Shown here piece after piece: positions 1 through 8,208 of a stretch of 64,000 bases of DNA (position 1 is the first letter of the stretch; every line of letters begins with the position of its first letter). Origin of the DNA: Streptomyces noursei ATCC 11455 (lineage in GTDB: Bacteria; Actinomycetota; Actinomycetes; Streptomycetales; Streptomycetaceae); NCBI RefSeq assembly GCF_001704275.1, contig NZ_CP011533.1:3596001-3660000 (forward strand), read 5' to 3'. Position numbers and translations under genes: made by a program. Below the pieces are notes generated by a model. That model was not told the DNA's origin, did not search any database, and saw only the letters and a list, made by a program, of their open reading frames with translations.

Positions 1-76
1 GGCGTCGCCGTGCGCCCGCTCGCCCACCCCTCCCCCGCGCCCCGGCCGGCCCGCATCGCCGCCGCCGGCACCGGGC
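1..76. other. Window edge, no gene assigned
   Basis: This short G+C-rich stretch lies downstream of the DUF3152 gene. It could be the tail of a gene outside the window, but no frame is recognisable. Confidence 0.3.
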
Positions 77-1513
77 TCACTGCCCGGTCGGATACGGCCA
101 GGAGTTGGGGCGGCAGGTCACCCCGTCCGTGGTGAGGAACTTGGTCTGCTGCATCATCACCGGGGCGAGCGCGCCCGCCCGGGAGCAGACCTCGTGGTTG
201 TGCCCGAGCCGGTGCCCGACCTCGTGGTTGATCAGCATCTGCCGGTAGGCCAGCATCTTGTCGGGGCCGTAGGTCTTGGCGCCCTGCGCCCACCGATAGG
301 CGTTGATCATCACCCGTTGGGTGGCCGCCGAGTCGCAGGAGACGTTGTCCTCGGTGGTGTCCAGGCCGGACTTGGCGCACCACTTCGCGGTGGTCCCCGG
401 ACTGGCCAGGGAGATCACGAAGTCCGCGTCGCCGGAGCCCACCCGCTGGAAGGTCCGCTGCCCGCCGTGCGCCCAACTCCGGTCGTCGTTGAGGGTCTTG
501 TGCACCGCCTCGGCGAACAGCTCGCCGTCCAGCGGCAGTCCCTCCTCGACGTCCACCCGGTAGCGCAGCACCTTGCCGTGGCCGGGCGCCTTGGCGTCGC
601 CGCCGACCGGCCGGAACCGGCCGTCGGCGGTCAGGTGCGGGTCCAGCGGGAAGACCTCGGCCATCTGGGTGGCGTAGTCGGCGGGCTTGGCGTCCTGGCC
701 GGCCCGCGCCTGCGAGCGCGACGCCTCGCCGGTGCCGCCGTCGGCCCGGTCGTCGCCGCTGCGGGCCTGCGGACCGCCGTCCTCGCGGTGCTGGTCGGCG
801 ACCTGGCCCCCGATGACGACGGCGAGCGCGGTGGTCACCGCCGCGGCGGCCGCGCCGGTGAAGGTCCGCGCCCTGCTCCCCTTCCGGGGACCCCGCGCGC
901 CGGATCCGTCATCGGTCGGCCCGGCGGCCTCGGGCCCGAGCCCGCCACCGCCGTCCCGGCGATCGGTCCGCGGCGCCGCGTTCCCCTGGCGGACGGCGTC
1001 GGGGACGCCCTCCGGGAAGCCGGCGGCGGCACCGTCCGGGGAGCCCACCGGGAAACCGTCGGCCCGCGTGCCCGGCGCGGCCCGGCGGGCCGTCTCACCG
1101 AACGCCTCCAGATACTCCTGCCGCGGCCCCGGACCGCCGCCCGGCGGCGAGACCACCGGCGTGCCGAAGGCGGGCGTGCCGAAAACGGGGGTGCCGGACG
1201 CCGGCGTGCCGAACGGCGGCGTGCCGGAAACCGGCCCACCGGGCTCGGCGGACCGCGGCCGGGGGATCCTCGGCTCGGCCGGCACGCCCCGCGCGGAGCC
1301 GTGCGGTGCGGCTGCGGGCGGTGGGACCGCGCCCCAGGCGCCGCCCGGCTGGTGCTGCTCGGGATGGCCGCCGCGGACCGCGGCGCCGTCCTCCGGCGCA
1401 CCGGTCGCCCGGCGGCGGCGCCCCGTCCCCGGGGCGTGCTGGGTGCTGCCGGCGCTCTCGGCCGGTTCCGCGGACGGGCGCTGCGGCCCGCCCTGGCGGC
1501 TGTGTCGTCCCAC
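77..1513 (-). CDS. DUF3152 domain protein, putative membrane-anchored zinc-peptidase-like
   Basis: The protein has 478 residues. Residues 1-210 are a Pro/Gly/Ala/Arg-rich disordered region that includes a GTP-x-FGTP repeat near residues 96-121. One hydrophobic segment (about 218-238) should anchor it in the membrane with the C-terminus outside. The C-terminal 190 residues match the actinobacterial DUF3152 family. Near residue 430 is HEVGH-x-LGHNH, which has the spacing of a metzincin zinc site, and several Cys residues could form disulfides. The GTG start at 1513 lies 7 bp after the stop of the upstream hydrolase gene, so the two probably share a transcript. The peptidase role is inferred from the motif only; the family has no established substrate. 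Confidence 0.85.
   Translation of the reverse strand: MGRHSRQGGPQRPSAEPAESAGSTQHAPGTGRRRRATGAPEDGAAVRGGHPEQHQPGGAWGAVPPPAAAPHGSARGVPAEPRIPRPRSAEPGGPVSGTPPFGTPASGTPVFGTPAFGTPVVSPPGGGPGPRQEYLEAFGETARRAAPGTRADGFPVGSPDGAAAGFPEGVPDAVRQGNAAPRTDRRDGGGGLGPEAAGPTDDGSGARGPRKGSRARTFTGAAAAAVTTALAVVIGGQVADQHREDGGPQARSGDDRADGGTGEASRSQARAGQDAKPADYATQMAEVFPLDPHLTADGRFRPVGGDAKAPGHGKVLRYRVDVEEGLPLDGELFAEAVHKTLNDDRSWAHGGQRTFQRVGSGDADFVISLASPGTTAKWCAKSGLDTTEDNVSCDSAATQRVMINAYRWAQGAKTYGPDKMLAYRQMLINHEVGHRLGHNHEVCSRAGALAPVMMQQTKFLTTDGVTCRPNSWPYPTGQ
1141..1245 (-). repeat. In-frame GTP-(F/S) tandem microrepeat
   Basis: Within the DUF3152 gene an approximately 15-bp unit based on GGCGTGCCGAA is repeated about five times and encodes a GTP-x-FGTP-type run in the disordered N-terminal region. 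It is a coding low-complexity repeat that could vary in length between strains. Confidence 0.7.
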
Positions 1514-1520
1514 GGCGCCG

Positions 1521-2555
1521 TCAGCTCCCGCCCGCGCCGGACGACACGTCGGACCGGGCCGCCGCGGTGGAGTCGACCAACTCGCGGACGGCCCGCGCCA
1601 CCGCCTCGGGATACTCCATCATCGCCACGTGCCCCGCCTCCGGGAGTGTCAGCAGCCGTGAGCCGCGGAACGCCGCGGCCGCCCGCCGCGCCATCCGGAT
1701 GGAGACCAGGCGGTCGCGTCCACCGTAGACGAGAAGCGTGGGCACCAGGACCCGTTCGGCCTGGCGCCACAGGCCCTGCTGGCCACCGAGCGTGTAGGCG
1801 CCCACCACACCGCGCGCCGAACGCTCCATCACCTCCCAGAAATAAGGGAGTTCCAGCCGTCGGGCGTACTCCTCGACGGCCGATTCGAAGCCCTCGGAGG
1901 TGATCCGGGCCGGATCGCCGTAGCAGAGCGCCAGCACCTCGCGGGTGCGCTGCTCGGGCGTCCAGTCGCGGGTGAGCCGGCCGAACAGCCGGCCCGCGCC
2001 GGGGACCGCGAGCAGCGCGGTGGGCACCGCCGTGCGCTGCGGCCGGAGTTCGGGCAGCGCGGGCGAGATCAGGGTGAGGGTGCGGATCAGGTCGGGGCGC
2101 ATCGCCGCGACCCGGGTCGCGGCGGCGCCGCCCATGGAGTTGCCGATGAGGTGGACGGGGCCGCGCTCGGCCGCGTCGAGGTAGCGGACGACCGCGCGGG
2201 CCTGCGCGGAGACCGAGTGGTTGCCGTCCTCCGGCGGCGGCGACTCGCCGAAGCCGGGCAGGTCGATCGCCTCGCCGTCCAGCCGGTCGGCGAGCAGCGG
2301 CATCAGGGCCGACCAGTTCCGGGACGAGCCGCCCAGGCCGTGGACGTAGAGCGCCGGTTCGCGGTCCCGGCCGGCGGCGTCGGCCGGTGCGCCGGGGCGC
2401 GCGGCCGGGGTGCGGACGGCCAGGGTCAGTCGCGGCGGCGTCGCCAGCGCGACCCAGTCGACCGCCTCGTCCGCCGCGTCCGGGGCACCGGGTCCGGCCG
2501 GCGGCACCGGGAGGGCGGCGGCTGTCGCGGTGTCCGGCGACTCGGTCGAAGACAT
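1521..2555 (-). CDS. Alpha/beta-fold hydrolase
   Basis: This is a 344-residue cytoplasmic hydrolase of the alpha/beta fold. The nucleophile elbow is G-N-S-M-G, the acid is probably the Asp in YGGRDRL, and the His is in EAGHVAMMEYP, giving a complete Ser-Asp-His triad. The oxyanion region resembles HGLGGSSRNW. The N-terminal 45 residues are poorly conserved and Pro/Ala-rich. ATG at 2555 is chosen because no better start precedes the conserved region. It is the first gene of a probable two-gene unit with the DUF3152 gene. The substrate cannot be deduced; the closest general type is esterase, lipase or carbon-carbon hydrolase. Confidence 0.85.
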   Translation of the reverse strand: MSSTESPDTATAAALPVPPAGPGAPDAADEAVDWVALATPPRLTLAVRTPAARPGAPADAAGRDREPALYVHGLGGSSRNWSALMPLLADRLDGEAIDLPGFGESPPPEDGNHSVSAQARAVVRYLDAAERGPVHLIGNSMGGAAATRVAAMRPDLIRTLTLISPALPELRPQRTAVPTALLAVPGAGRLFGRLTRDWTPEQRTREVLALCYGDPARITSEGFESAVEEYARRLELPYFWEVMERSARGVVGAYTLGGQQGLWRQAERVLVPTLLVYGGRDRLVSIRMARRAAAAFRGSRLLTLPEAGHVAMMEYPEAVARAVRELVDSTAAARSDVSSGAGGS

Positions 2556-2708
2556 GCTGTCGATGTTACGAGACGATCACGCCCCCGATTGTGTGTTCGC
2601 GGTCACACACCGCATCGCGCTGCCGCAACCGCTCTCCTAGGCTCGTAGCTAGGGCGACCGCCCCCACGGCGGGCCACGGCCCCAGCAAGCACCGGAAAGG
2701 GAGCCATC

Positions 2709-2933
2709 ATGCGCGTCGACCCGACAGACCCCGACACCTTCGAGGAGGCGGCCGAAGGCCCCGCCCTCACCCAGACCGACGTGGAGGCACCGGAGGCCGA
2801 TGCCGCCGAACAGCACGCCGAGCTCGCCCCGCGGCACGACGAGACGGTGACCGGCAGCGACTTCTCCGCCAATGAGGCGGACCGGGCCGAACAGGCCCGG
2901 GTCGTCGAACTCAACGAAGACGAATATCGATGA
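2709..2933 (+). CDS. Small acidic protein, unknown function
   Basis: The predicted protein has 74 residues, is strongly acidic (many Asp/Glu, few aromatic residues) and probably disordered, with no Cys and no membrane segment. A GGGAG ribosome-binding site precedes the ATG with good spacing. It is divergent from the hydrolase gene across a 153-bp region that must hold both promoters. It looks like a conserved Streptomyces hypothetical protein, but I cannot assign a function. Confidence 0.75.
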   Translation: MRVDPTDPDTFEEAAEGPALTQTDVEAPEADAAEQHAELAPRHDETVTGSDFSANEADRAEQARVVELNEDEYR

Positions 2934-3081
2934 CCTGGGACGTTATGTCGGCTTCGAGGAAGGGTGCGGGGCAGAATTTCTCGCCGCGGACCGCACACAG
3001 CCCCGTTACCCAAAAGTACGATGACGGCCGCGGTGCACCACCTTGTACGGACCGCGAACGGAACGATTTCTGGGAGGCAGC

Positions 3082-3723
3082 GTGAGCGCCATCGAGCAGA
3101 CCGAGGCGGCGCGTCCGCGGGGCACGCGCCTGCCACGCCGAGCCCGGCGGAACCAGCTCCTGGGCGCGGCCCAGGAAGTCTTCGTCGCGCAGGGCTACCA
3201 CGCGGCCGCGATGGACGACATCGCCGAGCGGGCGGGCGTCAGCAAGCCGGTGCTCTACCAGCACTTCCCCGGCAAGCTGGAGCTGTACCTGGCCCTGCTC
3301 GACCAGCACTGCGAGGCCCTGCTGCACTCGGTGCGCACGGCCCTGGAGTCCACCTCGGACAACAAGCAGCGGGTCGCGGCCACGATGGACGCCTACTTCG
3401 CCTACGTGGAGGACCCGGGCGGCGCCTTCCGCCTGGTCTTCGAGTCGGACCTGACCAACGAGCCGGCGGTCCGCGAGCGGGTGGACAAGGTGTCCCTGGA
3501 GTGCGCCGAGGCGATAAGCGCGGTGATCGCCGAGGACACCGGGCTGTCACGGGACGAGTCGATGCTGCTGGCCGTCGGCCTGGGCGGAGTCTCCCAGGTG
3601 GTGGCGCGCTACTGGCTGTCCTCGGAGAGCCAGGTGCCGCGGGACACCGCGGTGCAGCTGCTGACCTCGCTCGCCTGGAAGGGCATCGCCGGATTCCCGC
3701 TGCACGGCACCGACATGCACTGA
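3082..3723 (+). CDS. TetR/AcrR family transcriptional regulator
   Basis: The 213-residue protein has a typical TetR N-terminal helix-turn-helix at about residues 15-65 (FVAQGYHAAAMDDIAERAG followed by VSKPVLYQHFPGKLELY), then an all-helical ligand/dimerisation domain. GTG at 3082 is preferred because GGGAGG lies at 3072-3077; an upstream start at 3043 would bury this site. No obvious efflux or enzyme target sits beside it. Downstream are DUF3107 and a small membrane protein in the same direction. Autoregulation is usual for the family, but no clear palindrome is seen in the upstream 110 bp. The ligand is unknown. Confidence 0.9.
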   Translation: MSAIEQTEAARPRGTRLPRRARRNQLLGAAQEVFVAQGYHAAAMDDIAERAGVSKPVLYQHFPGKLELYLALLDQHCEALLHSVRTALESTSDNKQRVAATMDAYFAYVEDPGGAFRLVFESDLTNEPAVRERVDKVSLECAEAISAVIAEDTGLSRDESMLLAVGLGGVSQVVARYWLSSESQVPRDTAVQLLTSLAWKGIAGFPLHGTDMH

Positions 3724-3815
3724 CCGTGTTCGCTGCTGGCGTGGTCGGCGACGTCCTGTCCGTCCCCGTACCGGGCTAATGTGTGCTGCGTACCGCGCGG
3801 CTGGCCGCGCATCGT

Positions 3816-3842
3816 CCCCCAGCCGACGCTGGGGGACCCCCA
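3816..3842. repeat. Dispersed palindromic repeat, copy 1
   Basis: The CCCCCAG / CTGGGGG arms (3816-3822 and 3829-3835) followed by ACCCCCA match a short palindromic element seen at several other places in this window (near 29426, 30671, 36214 and 47440). This copy lies in the leader of the DUF3107 gene and could fold as a small hairpin in the transcript. Confidence 0.7.
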
Positions 3843-3864
3843 GACCATCGGAGGGACAGAAGCC

Positions 3865-4092
3865 GTGGAGGTCAAGATCGGCGTGCAGCACGCGCCCCGC
3901 GAGATCGTTCTGGAGAGCGGGCAGTCCGCCGAAGAGGTCGAGCGCGTCGTGAGCGAGGCGCTGACCGGCAAGACGGAGCTGCTGAGCCTGGTGGACGAGC
4001 ACGGCCGCAAGGTCTTCGTCGCGGCGGACCGGGTGGCCTACGTGGAGCTCGGCGAGCCGACCACCCGCAAGGTCGGTTTCGGCGCTCCCTGA
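3865..4092 (+). CDS. DUF3107 family protein
   Basis: This is a 75-residue small soluble protein of the actinobacterial DUF3107 family, beginning with the characteristic EVKIGVQHAPREIV and ending in KVGFG. The GTG at 3865 follows GGAGGG at 3850-3855; a longer reading from 3781 would run through the palindromic repeat and is unlikely. It follows the TetR gene by 141 bp and is closed by a strong terminator at 4127-4175. The function is not established. Confidence 0.9.
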   Translation: MEVKIGVQHAPREIVLESGQSAEEVERVVSEALTGKTELLSLVDEHGRKVFVAADRVAYVELGEPTTRKVGFGAP

Positions 4093-4126
4093 GCGACGGC
4101 GCACCGGCGCACGAGGCGCCGTCACT

Positions 4127-4175
4127 GACGCAGGGCGGCGGCCCGGAGAAGTTCTCCGGGCCGCCGCCCTGCGTC
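4127..4175. terminator. Perfect 24-bp stem terminator
   Basis: The arms 4127-4150 and 4152-4175 are perfect reverse complements around a one-base centre, so the real loop is a few bases. No U-tract follows, as is common in Streptomyces. It ends the DUF3107 transcript. Confidence 0.88.
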
Positions 4176-4376
4176 GTGTCACCGGTGCCCGACGCCGACC
4201 GCCGGCCGCGATGTGCGCAATCCCCGTCCGAAAACCCTTGCCCGATGGCCGGACGAGGGCGCACGCTGACCGGACAAGGGGGCCGCGCCGGAGGGTTGCT
4301 GCCGGCAGCCCTTGGGTACGACCGCCTACGACCGATTTGTTTGTTGGATCGGCCTCGTCACGCGGGAGGGAACAGC

Positions 4377-4670
4377 ATGATCTGGGAAGCGCTCGGCTCC
4401 GTGATCGTCGGATTCGCCATCGCCCTGTCCGCGCGGCGCTGGCTCCCCGAGCGATTCCCCGCCCACGCCCTCACCCTGGCCACCGGACCGGTCGCGGCGC
4501 TGCTCGGCGCGCTGCTGACCCGCTCGATCCTGGGCCCCGGACACCCCGTGCAGGTGATGGTCGCCGCGTTCGCCGTGGGCGCCGCGCTGCTGTCGGTCCT
4601 GGTGCGCCCGCCGCGCCGCCGGGTGCGCCGCCCGGCCACCCCCCTGAAGGGCCACCGGACGGCCTGCTGA
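4377..4670 (+). CDS. Small two-helix membrane protein
   Basis: The 97-residue protein has two to three hydrophobic stretches (about residues 5-20, 32-50 and 57-77), separated by short Arg-containing loops, and a strongly basic tail rich in Arg. The ATG at 4377 has GGGAGGG just upstream. It sits alone between the DUF3107 terminator and the convergent ferritin-like gene. No family is recognised; the basic C-terminus should face the cytoplasm. Confidence 0.75.
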   Translation: MIWEALGSVIVGFAIALSARRWLPERFPAHALTLATGPVAALLGALLTRSILGPGHPVQVMVAAFAVGAALLSVLVRPPRRRVRRPATPLKGHRTAC

Positions 4671-4676
4671 CGGGCG

Positions 4677-5414
4677 TCAGGCCGCCAGGCCCAGCGCCGC
4701 CATCCGCTTGGTGTGCGCCTCGGTGATCCGGGAGAACATCCGGCCGACCTCGGCCAGGTCGAAGCCGTCGGCCACCCCGCCGACCAGCATCGTGGAGAGC
4801 GCGTCGCGGTCCGCGACCACCCGCTGGGCCTGCGAGAGCGCCTCGCCCATCAGCCGGCGGGCCCACAGCGCCAGCCGCCCGCCGACCCGCGGCTCGACCT
4901 CGATGGCCGCCCGGACCTTCTCCACCGCGAAGGTGGCATGGCCGGTGTCGTCCAGCACGGCGAGCACCAGGTCGCGGGTGTCGGAGTCCAGCCGGGCCGC
5001 CACCTCGCGGTAGAAGTCACTGGCGATCGAGTCGCCGACGTACGCCTTGACCAGGCCCTCCAGCCAGTCCGACGGCGCGGTCTGGCGGTGGAACTCGTCC
5101 AGTGCCGCGGCGAACGGCTCCATCGCCTCGTTGGGCTCCGCCTCGATCTCGGCGAGCCGGTCGCGGAGCCGCTCGAAGTGGTGGAATTCCGCCGAGGCCA
5201 TCTTGGCCAGTTCGGCCTTGTCGTCCATGGTGGGCGCGAGCTTGGCGTCCTCCGCCAGGCGCTCGAAGGCGGACAGCTCGCCGTACGCGAGGGCGCCGAG
5301 CAGATCGATCACAGCGGCCCGGTACTGCGGGTCCGCGGATGCCCGATCCCAGTCCTGGGCGGCGATTCCGGTGTGTTCCTGCGCGTCGGCAGCGGCGTTG
5401 TCAGGCGTCTCCAT
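4677..5414 (-). CDS. Ferritin-like fold protein, MiaE-like
   Basis: The 245-residue, mostly alpha-helical protein resembles the ferritin-like family named after tRNA-(ms2io6A) hydroxylase MiaE. Candidate diiron ligands are in GELSAFERL and EFHHFERL of the first helix pair and in later Glu/His-containing helices (DTGHATFAVEK and EAHTKRM). The start at 5414 is used because the coding region upstream is poorly conserved in character. Convergent with the small membrane gene (6-bp gap), divergent from the helicase leader. In actinobacteria these proteins are not shown to hydroxylate tRNA, so the enzymatic role is only inferred from the fold. Confidence 0.82.
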   Translation of the reverse strand: METPDNAAADAQEHTGIAAQDWDRASADPQYRAAVIDLLGALAYGELSAFERLAEDAKLAPTMDDKAELAKMASAEFHHFERLRDRLAEIEAEPNEAMEPFAAALDEFHRQTAPSDWLEGLVKAYVGDSIASDFYREVAARLDSDTRDLVLAVLDDTGHATFAVEKVRAAIEVEPRVGGRLALWARRLMGEALSQAQRVVADRDALSTMLVGGVADGFDLAEVGRMFSRITEAHTKRMAALGLAA

Positions 5415-5842
5415 GACCGGCACAATAGCCCGCCCGAGGGGTCCTGGAAGGCCCTGGTCAGCCACGGCCCGGTCACCCGTGCGAGTGATCGCCGCGAGCG
5501 GTCCGGCGCGCCGTGATGAATTCCTCAGTCATACACGCCTTCGGATTCACGCGCGATATCCGGGGTACAGTGCTAAAGGACCCGCCGAGTATCGGTGGGT
5601 CGTTCCACGAAAGCGGATGCCCGGTCGGTGGCCCGATCGGCTCCAACCGACCGCCCTCCCCCGCGGCGCGTACGCGACGTACGCACAGCAGGAGGCACAC
5701 CGCTCGCGGCAAGAGTGCCTGAGCGACGGCAGTGGTCCCGCGCCATCCGGCCCCTTCGGGTCGGCGCCGTACGAACCCGTACGACGGTGCGGTACGACCC
5801 CCTTCGCCGCCTCTCGCCGCGTCTCACAGAAGAGGCAAGACT
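5415..5842 (+). other. 428-bp divergent intergenic region / helicase leader
   Basis: This region separates the MiaE-like gene from the helicase. It contains promoter-like AT-richer sequence near 5515-5580 and a small inverted repeat CCCGCCGAGTATCGGTGGGT around 5581-5600. A GGAGG at 5690-5694 is followed by no obvious conserved open frame. A long 5' leader is common for cold-inducible RNA helicase genes, but no known regulatory RNA is recognised here. Confidence 0.4.
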
Positions 5843-8068
5843 CTGTCTACGACGTTCCGAGAACTCGGGATCTTCCCCGAGACCGCCGAGGCCCTGGAAG
5901 CCGTCGGCATCGTGACCCCCTTTCCCATCCAGGAGATGACGCTCCCCGTCGCCCTCTCCGGCAACGACGTCATCGGCCAGGCCAAGACCGGCACCGGCAA
6001 GACGCTCGGCTTCGGCCTGCCGCTGCTGGAGCAGGTCACCGTCCCCGCCGACGTCGAGGCCGGCCGGGCCACGCCCGAGCAGCTGACCGAGGCGCCGCAG
6101 GCCCTCGTGGTCGTGCCCACCCGTGAGCTGTGCCAGCAGGTCACCAACGACCTGCTGACCGCCGGCAAGGTGCGCAACGTCCGGGTCCTGGCGATCTACG
6201 GCGGCCGGGCGTACGAGCCCCAGGTCGAGGCGCTGAAGAAGGGCGTCGACGTGGTCGTCGGCACGCCCGGCCGGCTGCTCGACCTGGCGGGCCAGCGGAA
6301 GCTCGACCTGTCGCGGGTGCGCACGCTCGTCCTGGACGAGGCCGACGAGATGCTCGACCTGGGCTTCCTGCCCGACGTCGAGAGGATCATCCAGCTGCTG
6401 CCGGCCAAGCGGCAGACCATGCTGTTCTCGGCGACCATGCCCGGCCAGGTCATCTCGCTGGCCCGCCGCTACATGTCGCAGCCGACGCACATCCGCGCCA
6501 CCGCGCCGGACGACGAGGGCGCGACGGTCGCCAACATCACCCAGCACGTCTACCGGGCGCACTCCCTGGACAAGCCGGAGATGGTCGCCCGCATGCTCCA
6601 GGCGGAGGGCCGTGGGCTGGCCATGGTGTTCTGCCGCACGAAGCGGACCGCCGCCGACATCGCCGACCAGCTCTCCCGCCGCGGCTTCGCGTCCGGCGCG
6701 GTCCACGGCGACCTCGGCCAGGGCGCCCGCGAGCAGGCGCTGCGCGCCTTCCGCAACGGCAAGGTCGACGTCCTGGTCTGCACCGACGTCGCCGCCCGCG
6801 GCATCGACGTCGAGGGTGTGACCCACGTCATCAACTACCAGTCGCCCGAGGACGAGAAGACCTACCTGCACCGGATCGGCCGCACCGGCCGGGCGGGCGC
6901 CAAGGGCACCGCGGTCACCCTCGTCGACTGGGACGACATCCCGCGCTGGAAGCTGATCAACAAGGCGCTGGACCTGTCGTTCGACGAGCCGGAGGAGACC
7001 TACTCCACCTCGCCGCACCTCTACGAGCAGCTGCACATCCCCGAGGGCACCAAGGGCGTGCTGCCGCGCGCCGAGCGCACTCGGGCGGGGCTGGCCGCCG
7101 AGGAGGTCGAGGACCTGGGCGAGCCCGGTGGCCGCGGGCGTGGCCGGCGGTCCGGTGCCCCGGACACCAAGGAAGAGCCCCAGCGGACCCGGACGCCGCG
7201 CCAGCGGCGCCGGACGCGGGGCGGAACGCCCGTGAGCCAGGCGGCCGGCGCGGACGCGCCGGAGACCGCGAACGCCGAGGGCGCCGCCGACGCTGCGGTG
7301 CGCACTGCCGAGGGCACCGAGGCCGCCGCGCGGACGCCCCGGCGCCGGCGCCGCACCCGGGCCGCGGTGTCGGCCGCCGCCTCCGAGGCCGCGGTGGCCG
7401 AGGCCCGCGAGGCCGCGGCCGACACGGTCGTCGAGGCCGCCCCCGCGCTGGCCGCCACGGCCGGTCCGGACACCGACGAGGCCCCGGCCGCCAAGCCGCG
7501 CCGACGCCGTACCCGGAGCGCCGCCAAGGCCACCGTGGAGACCGTGGTCGAGGCGGCGCAGGAGACCGCGTCGGCGCCGGTCGCGGCGGAGGCCGCCCCG
7601 GAGAAGCCCAAGCGCACCCGCAAGCGGGCCGCGACCAAGAAGGCCGTGGCTGCTGACGCCGTGGACACGGCGGAGGGCGTGGCGGACACCGCCGTCGCGG
7701 ACGCCGAGGCGCCGGCCAAGCCCAAGCGCACCCGGACGACCCGGAAGACGGCCGCCGCCAAGCCCGAGGCCGAGGCCGCCGTGGCCCCCGCCGCGGCCGA
7801 GAGCGTCGAGGTCGCCCCGGAGAAGCCCAAGCGGACCCGGAAGACGGCCGCGGCCAAGACCGCCGCCGCCAAGACCGCCGCGAAGTCGGCCGTGACCGAG
7901 GTCGCCGACGGGGAGGCCCCCGCCAAGCCGAAGCGGACGCGGAAGACCGCCGCCGCCAAGGCCGCCGAGGCCGCCCCCGCGGAAGCGGTGGACGGCGCGG
8001 AGGCCAAGCCGAAGCGCACCCGGAAGCGGACGCAGACAAAGCCTGCCGAGGCGTCGGCCGAGAGCTGA
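5843..8068 (+). CDS. DEAD-box ATP-dependent RNA helicase with basic repeat tail
   Basis: This is an ATP-dependent RNA-unwinding enzyme of the RhlE/DeaD type. Visible motifs include the Q-motif region TPFPIQ, Walker A AKTGTGKT, PTREL, DEAD, SAT, the helicase C-terminal ARGID and HRIGRTGR. The core covers about residues 1-400. The remaining ~300 residues are Ala/Glu-rich with at least five KPKRTR(K/T) modules, likely an RNA- or ribosome-binding tail. The family-typical beginning STTFREL immediately follows a CTG at 5843 that has AGAGG at 5831-5835. There is no ATG, GTG or TTG between that point and a GTG at 5732, so the start is CTG 5843 or, less likely, GTG 5732. Confidence 0.9.
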   Translation: MSTTFRELGIFPETAEALEAVGIVTPFPIQEMTLPVALSGNDVIGQAKTGTGKTLGFGLPLLEQVTVPADVEAGRATPEQLTEAPQALVVVPTRELCQQVTNDLLTAGKVRNVRVLAIYGGRAYEPQVEALKKGVDVVVGTPGRLLDLAGQRKLDLSRVRTLVLDEADEMLDLGFLPDVERIIQLLPAKRQTMLFSATMPGQVISLARRYMSQPTHIRATAPDDEGATVANITQHVYRAHSLDKPEMVARMLQAEGRGLAMVFCRTKRTAADIADQLSRRGFASGAVHGDLGQGAREQALRAFRNGKVDVLVCTDVAARGIDVEGVTHVINYQSPEDEKTYLHRIGRTGRAGAKGTAVTLVDWDDIPRWKLINKALDLSFDEPEETYSTSPHLYEQLHIPEGTKGVLPRAERTRAGLAAEEVEDLGEPGGRGRGRRSGAPDTKEEPQRTRTPRQRRRTRGGTPVSQAAGADAPETANAEGAADAAVRTAEGTEAAARTPRRRRRTRAAVSAAASEAAVAEAREAAADTVVEAAPALAATAGPDTDEAPAAKPRRRRTRSAAKATVETVVEAAQETASAPVAAEAAPEKPKRTRKRAATKKAVAADAVDTAEGVADTAVADAEAPAKPKRTRTTRKTAAAKPEAEAAVAPAAAESVEVAPEKPKRTRKTAAAKTAAAKTAAKSAVTEVADGEAPAKPKRTRKTAAAKAAEAAPAEAVDGAEAKPKRTRKRTQTKPAEASAES
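7605..8040 (+). repeat. KPKRTRK coding repeats in helicase tail
   Basis: At least five degenerate copies of a lysine/arginine module (KPKRTRK followed by Ala/Lys-rich sequence such as TAAAK) are spaced by acidic Ala/Glu segments. This resembles histone-H1-like tails and other basic actinobacterial C-terminal extensions. The basic charge suggests nucleic-acid binding. Confidence 0.8.
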
Positions 8069-8095
8069 TCCGGCCCGCCTCCGACGGCACCTGAC

Positions 8096-8127
8096 GACCC
8101 GGCCCCGCCTCGTGCGGGCGCCGGGTC
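8096..8127 (+). terminator. Imperfect hairpin after helicase
   Basis: GACCCGGC and GCCGGGTC form the base of a GC-rich stem-loop 28 bp after the helicase stop, with a CCGC/GCGG inner stem. It is likely the helicase terminator. Confidence 0.6.
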
Positions 8128-8196
8128 GCCGCCGTTCCGGGCCAGGGTGCCCCGGCAACGCCGGCGTACCGGGCGGGTTTTCCCCGGCCGTCCCGA

Positions 8197-8202
8197 TAGC
8201 CT
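8197..8202 (+). promoter_or_regulatory. -10 element TAGCCT, leaderless-type
   Basis: TAGCCT lies 6 bases before the ATG at 8209, so transcription would begin at or next to the start codon. No ribosome-binding site precedes the ATG. Confidence 0.55.
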
Positions 8203-8208
8203 CACCCC

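Noticed and set aside
3043..3081. Upstream start of the TetR gene
   Set aside because: The ribosome-binding site and family N-terminus support the GTG at 3082.
5573..8158. A long minus-strand frame over the RNA helicase
   Set aside because: It is a shadow of the helicase; it has no domain pattern and very biased Gly/Arg/Leu composition.
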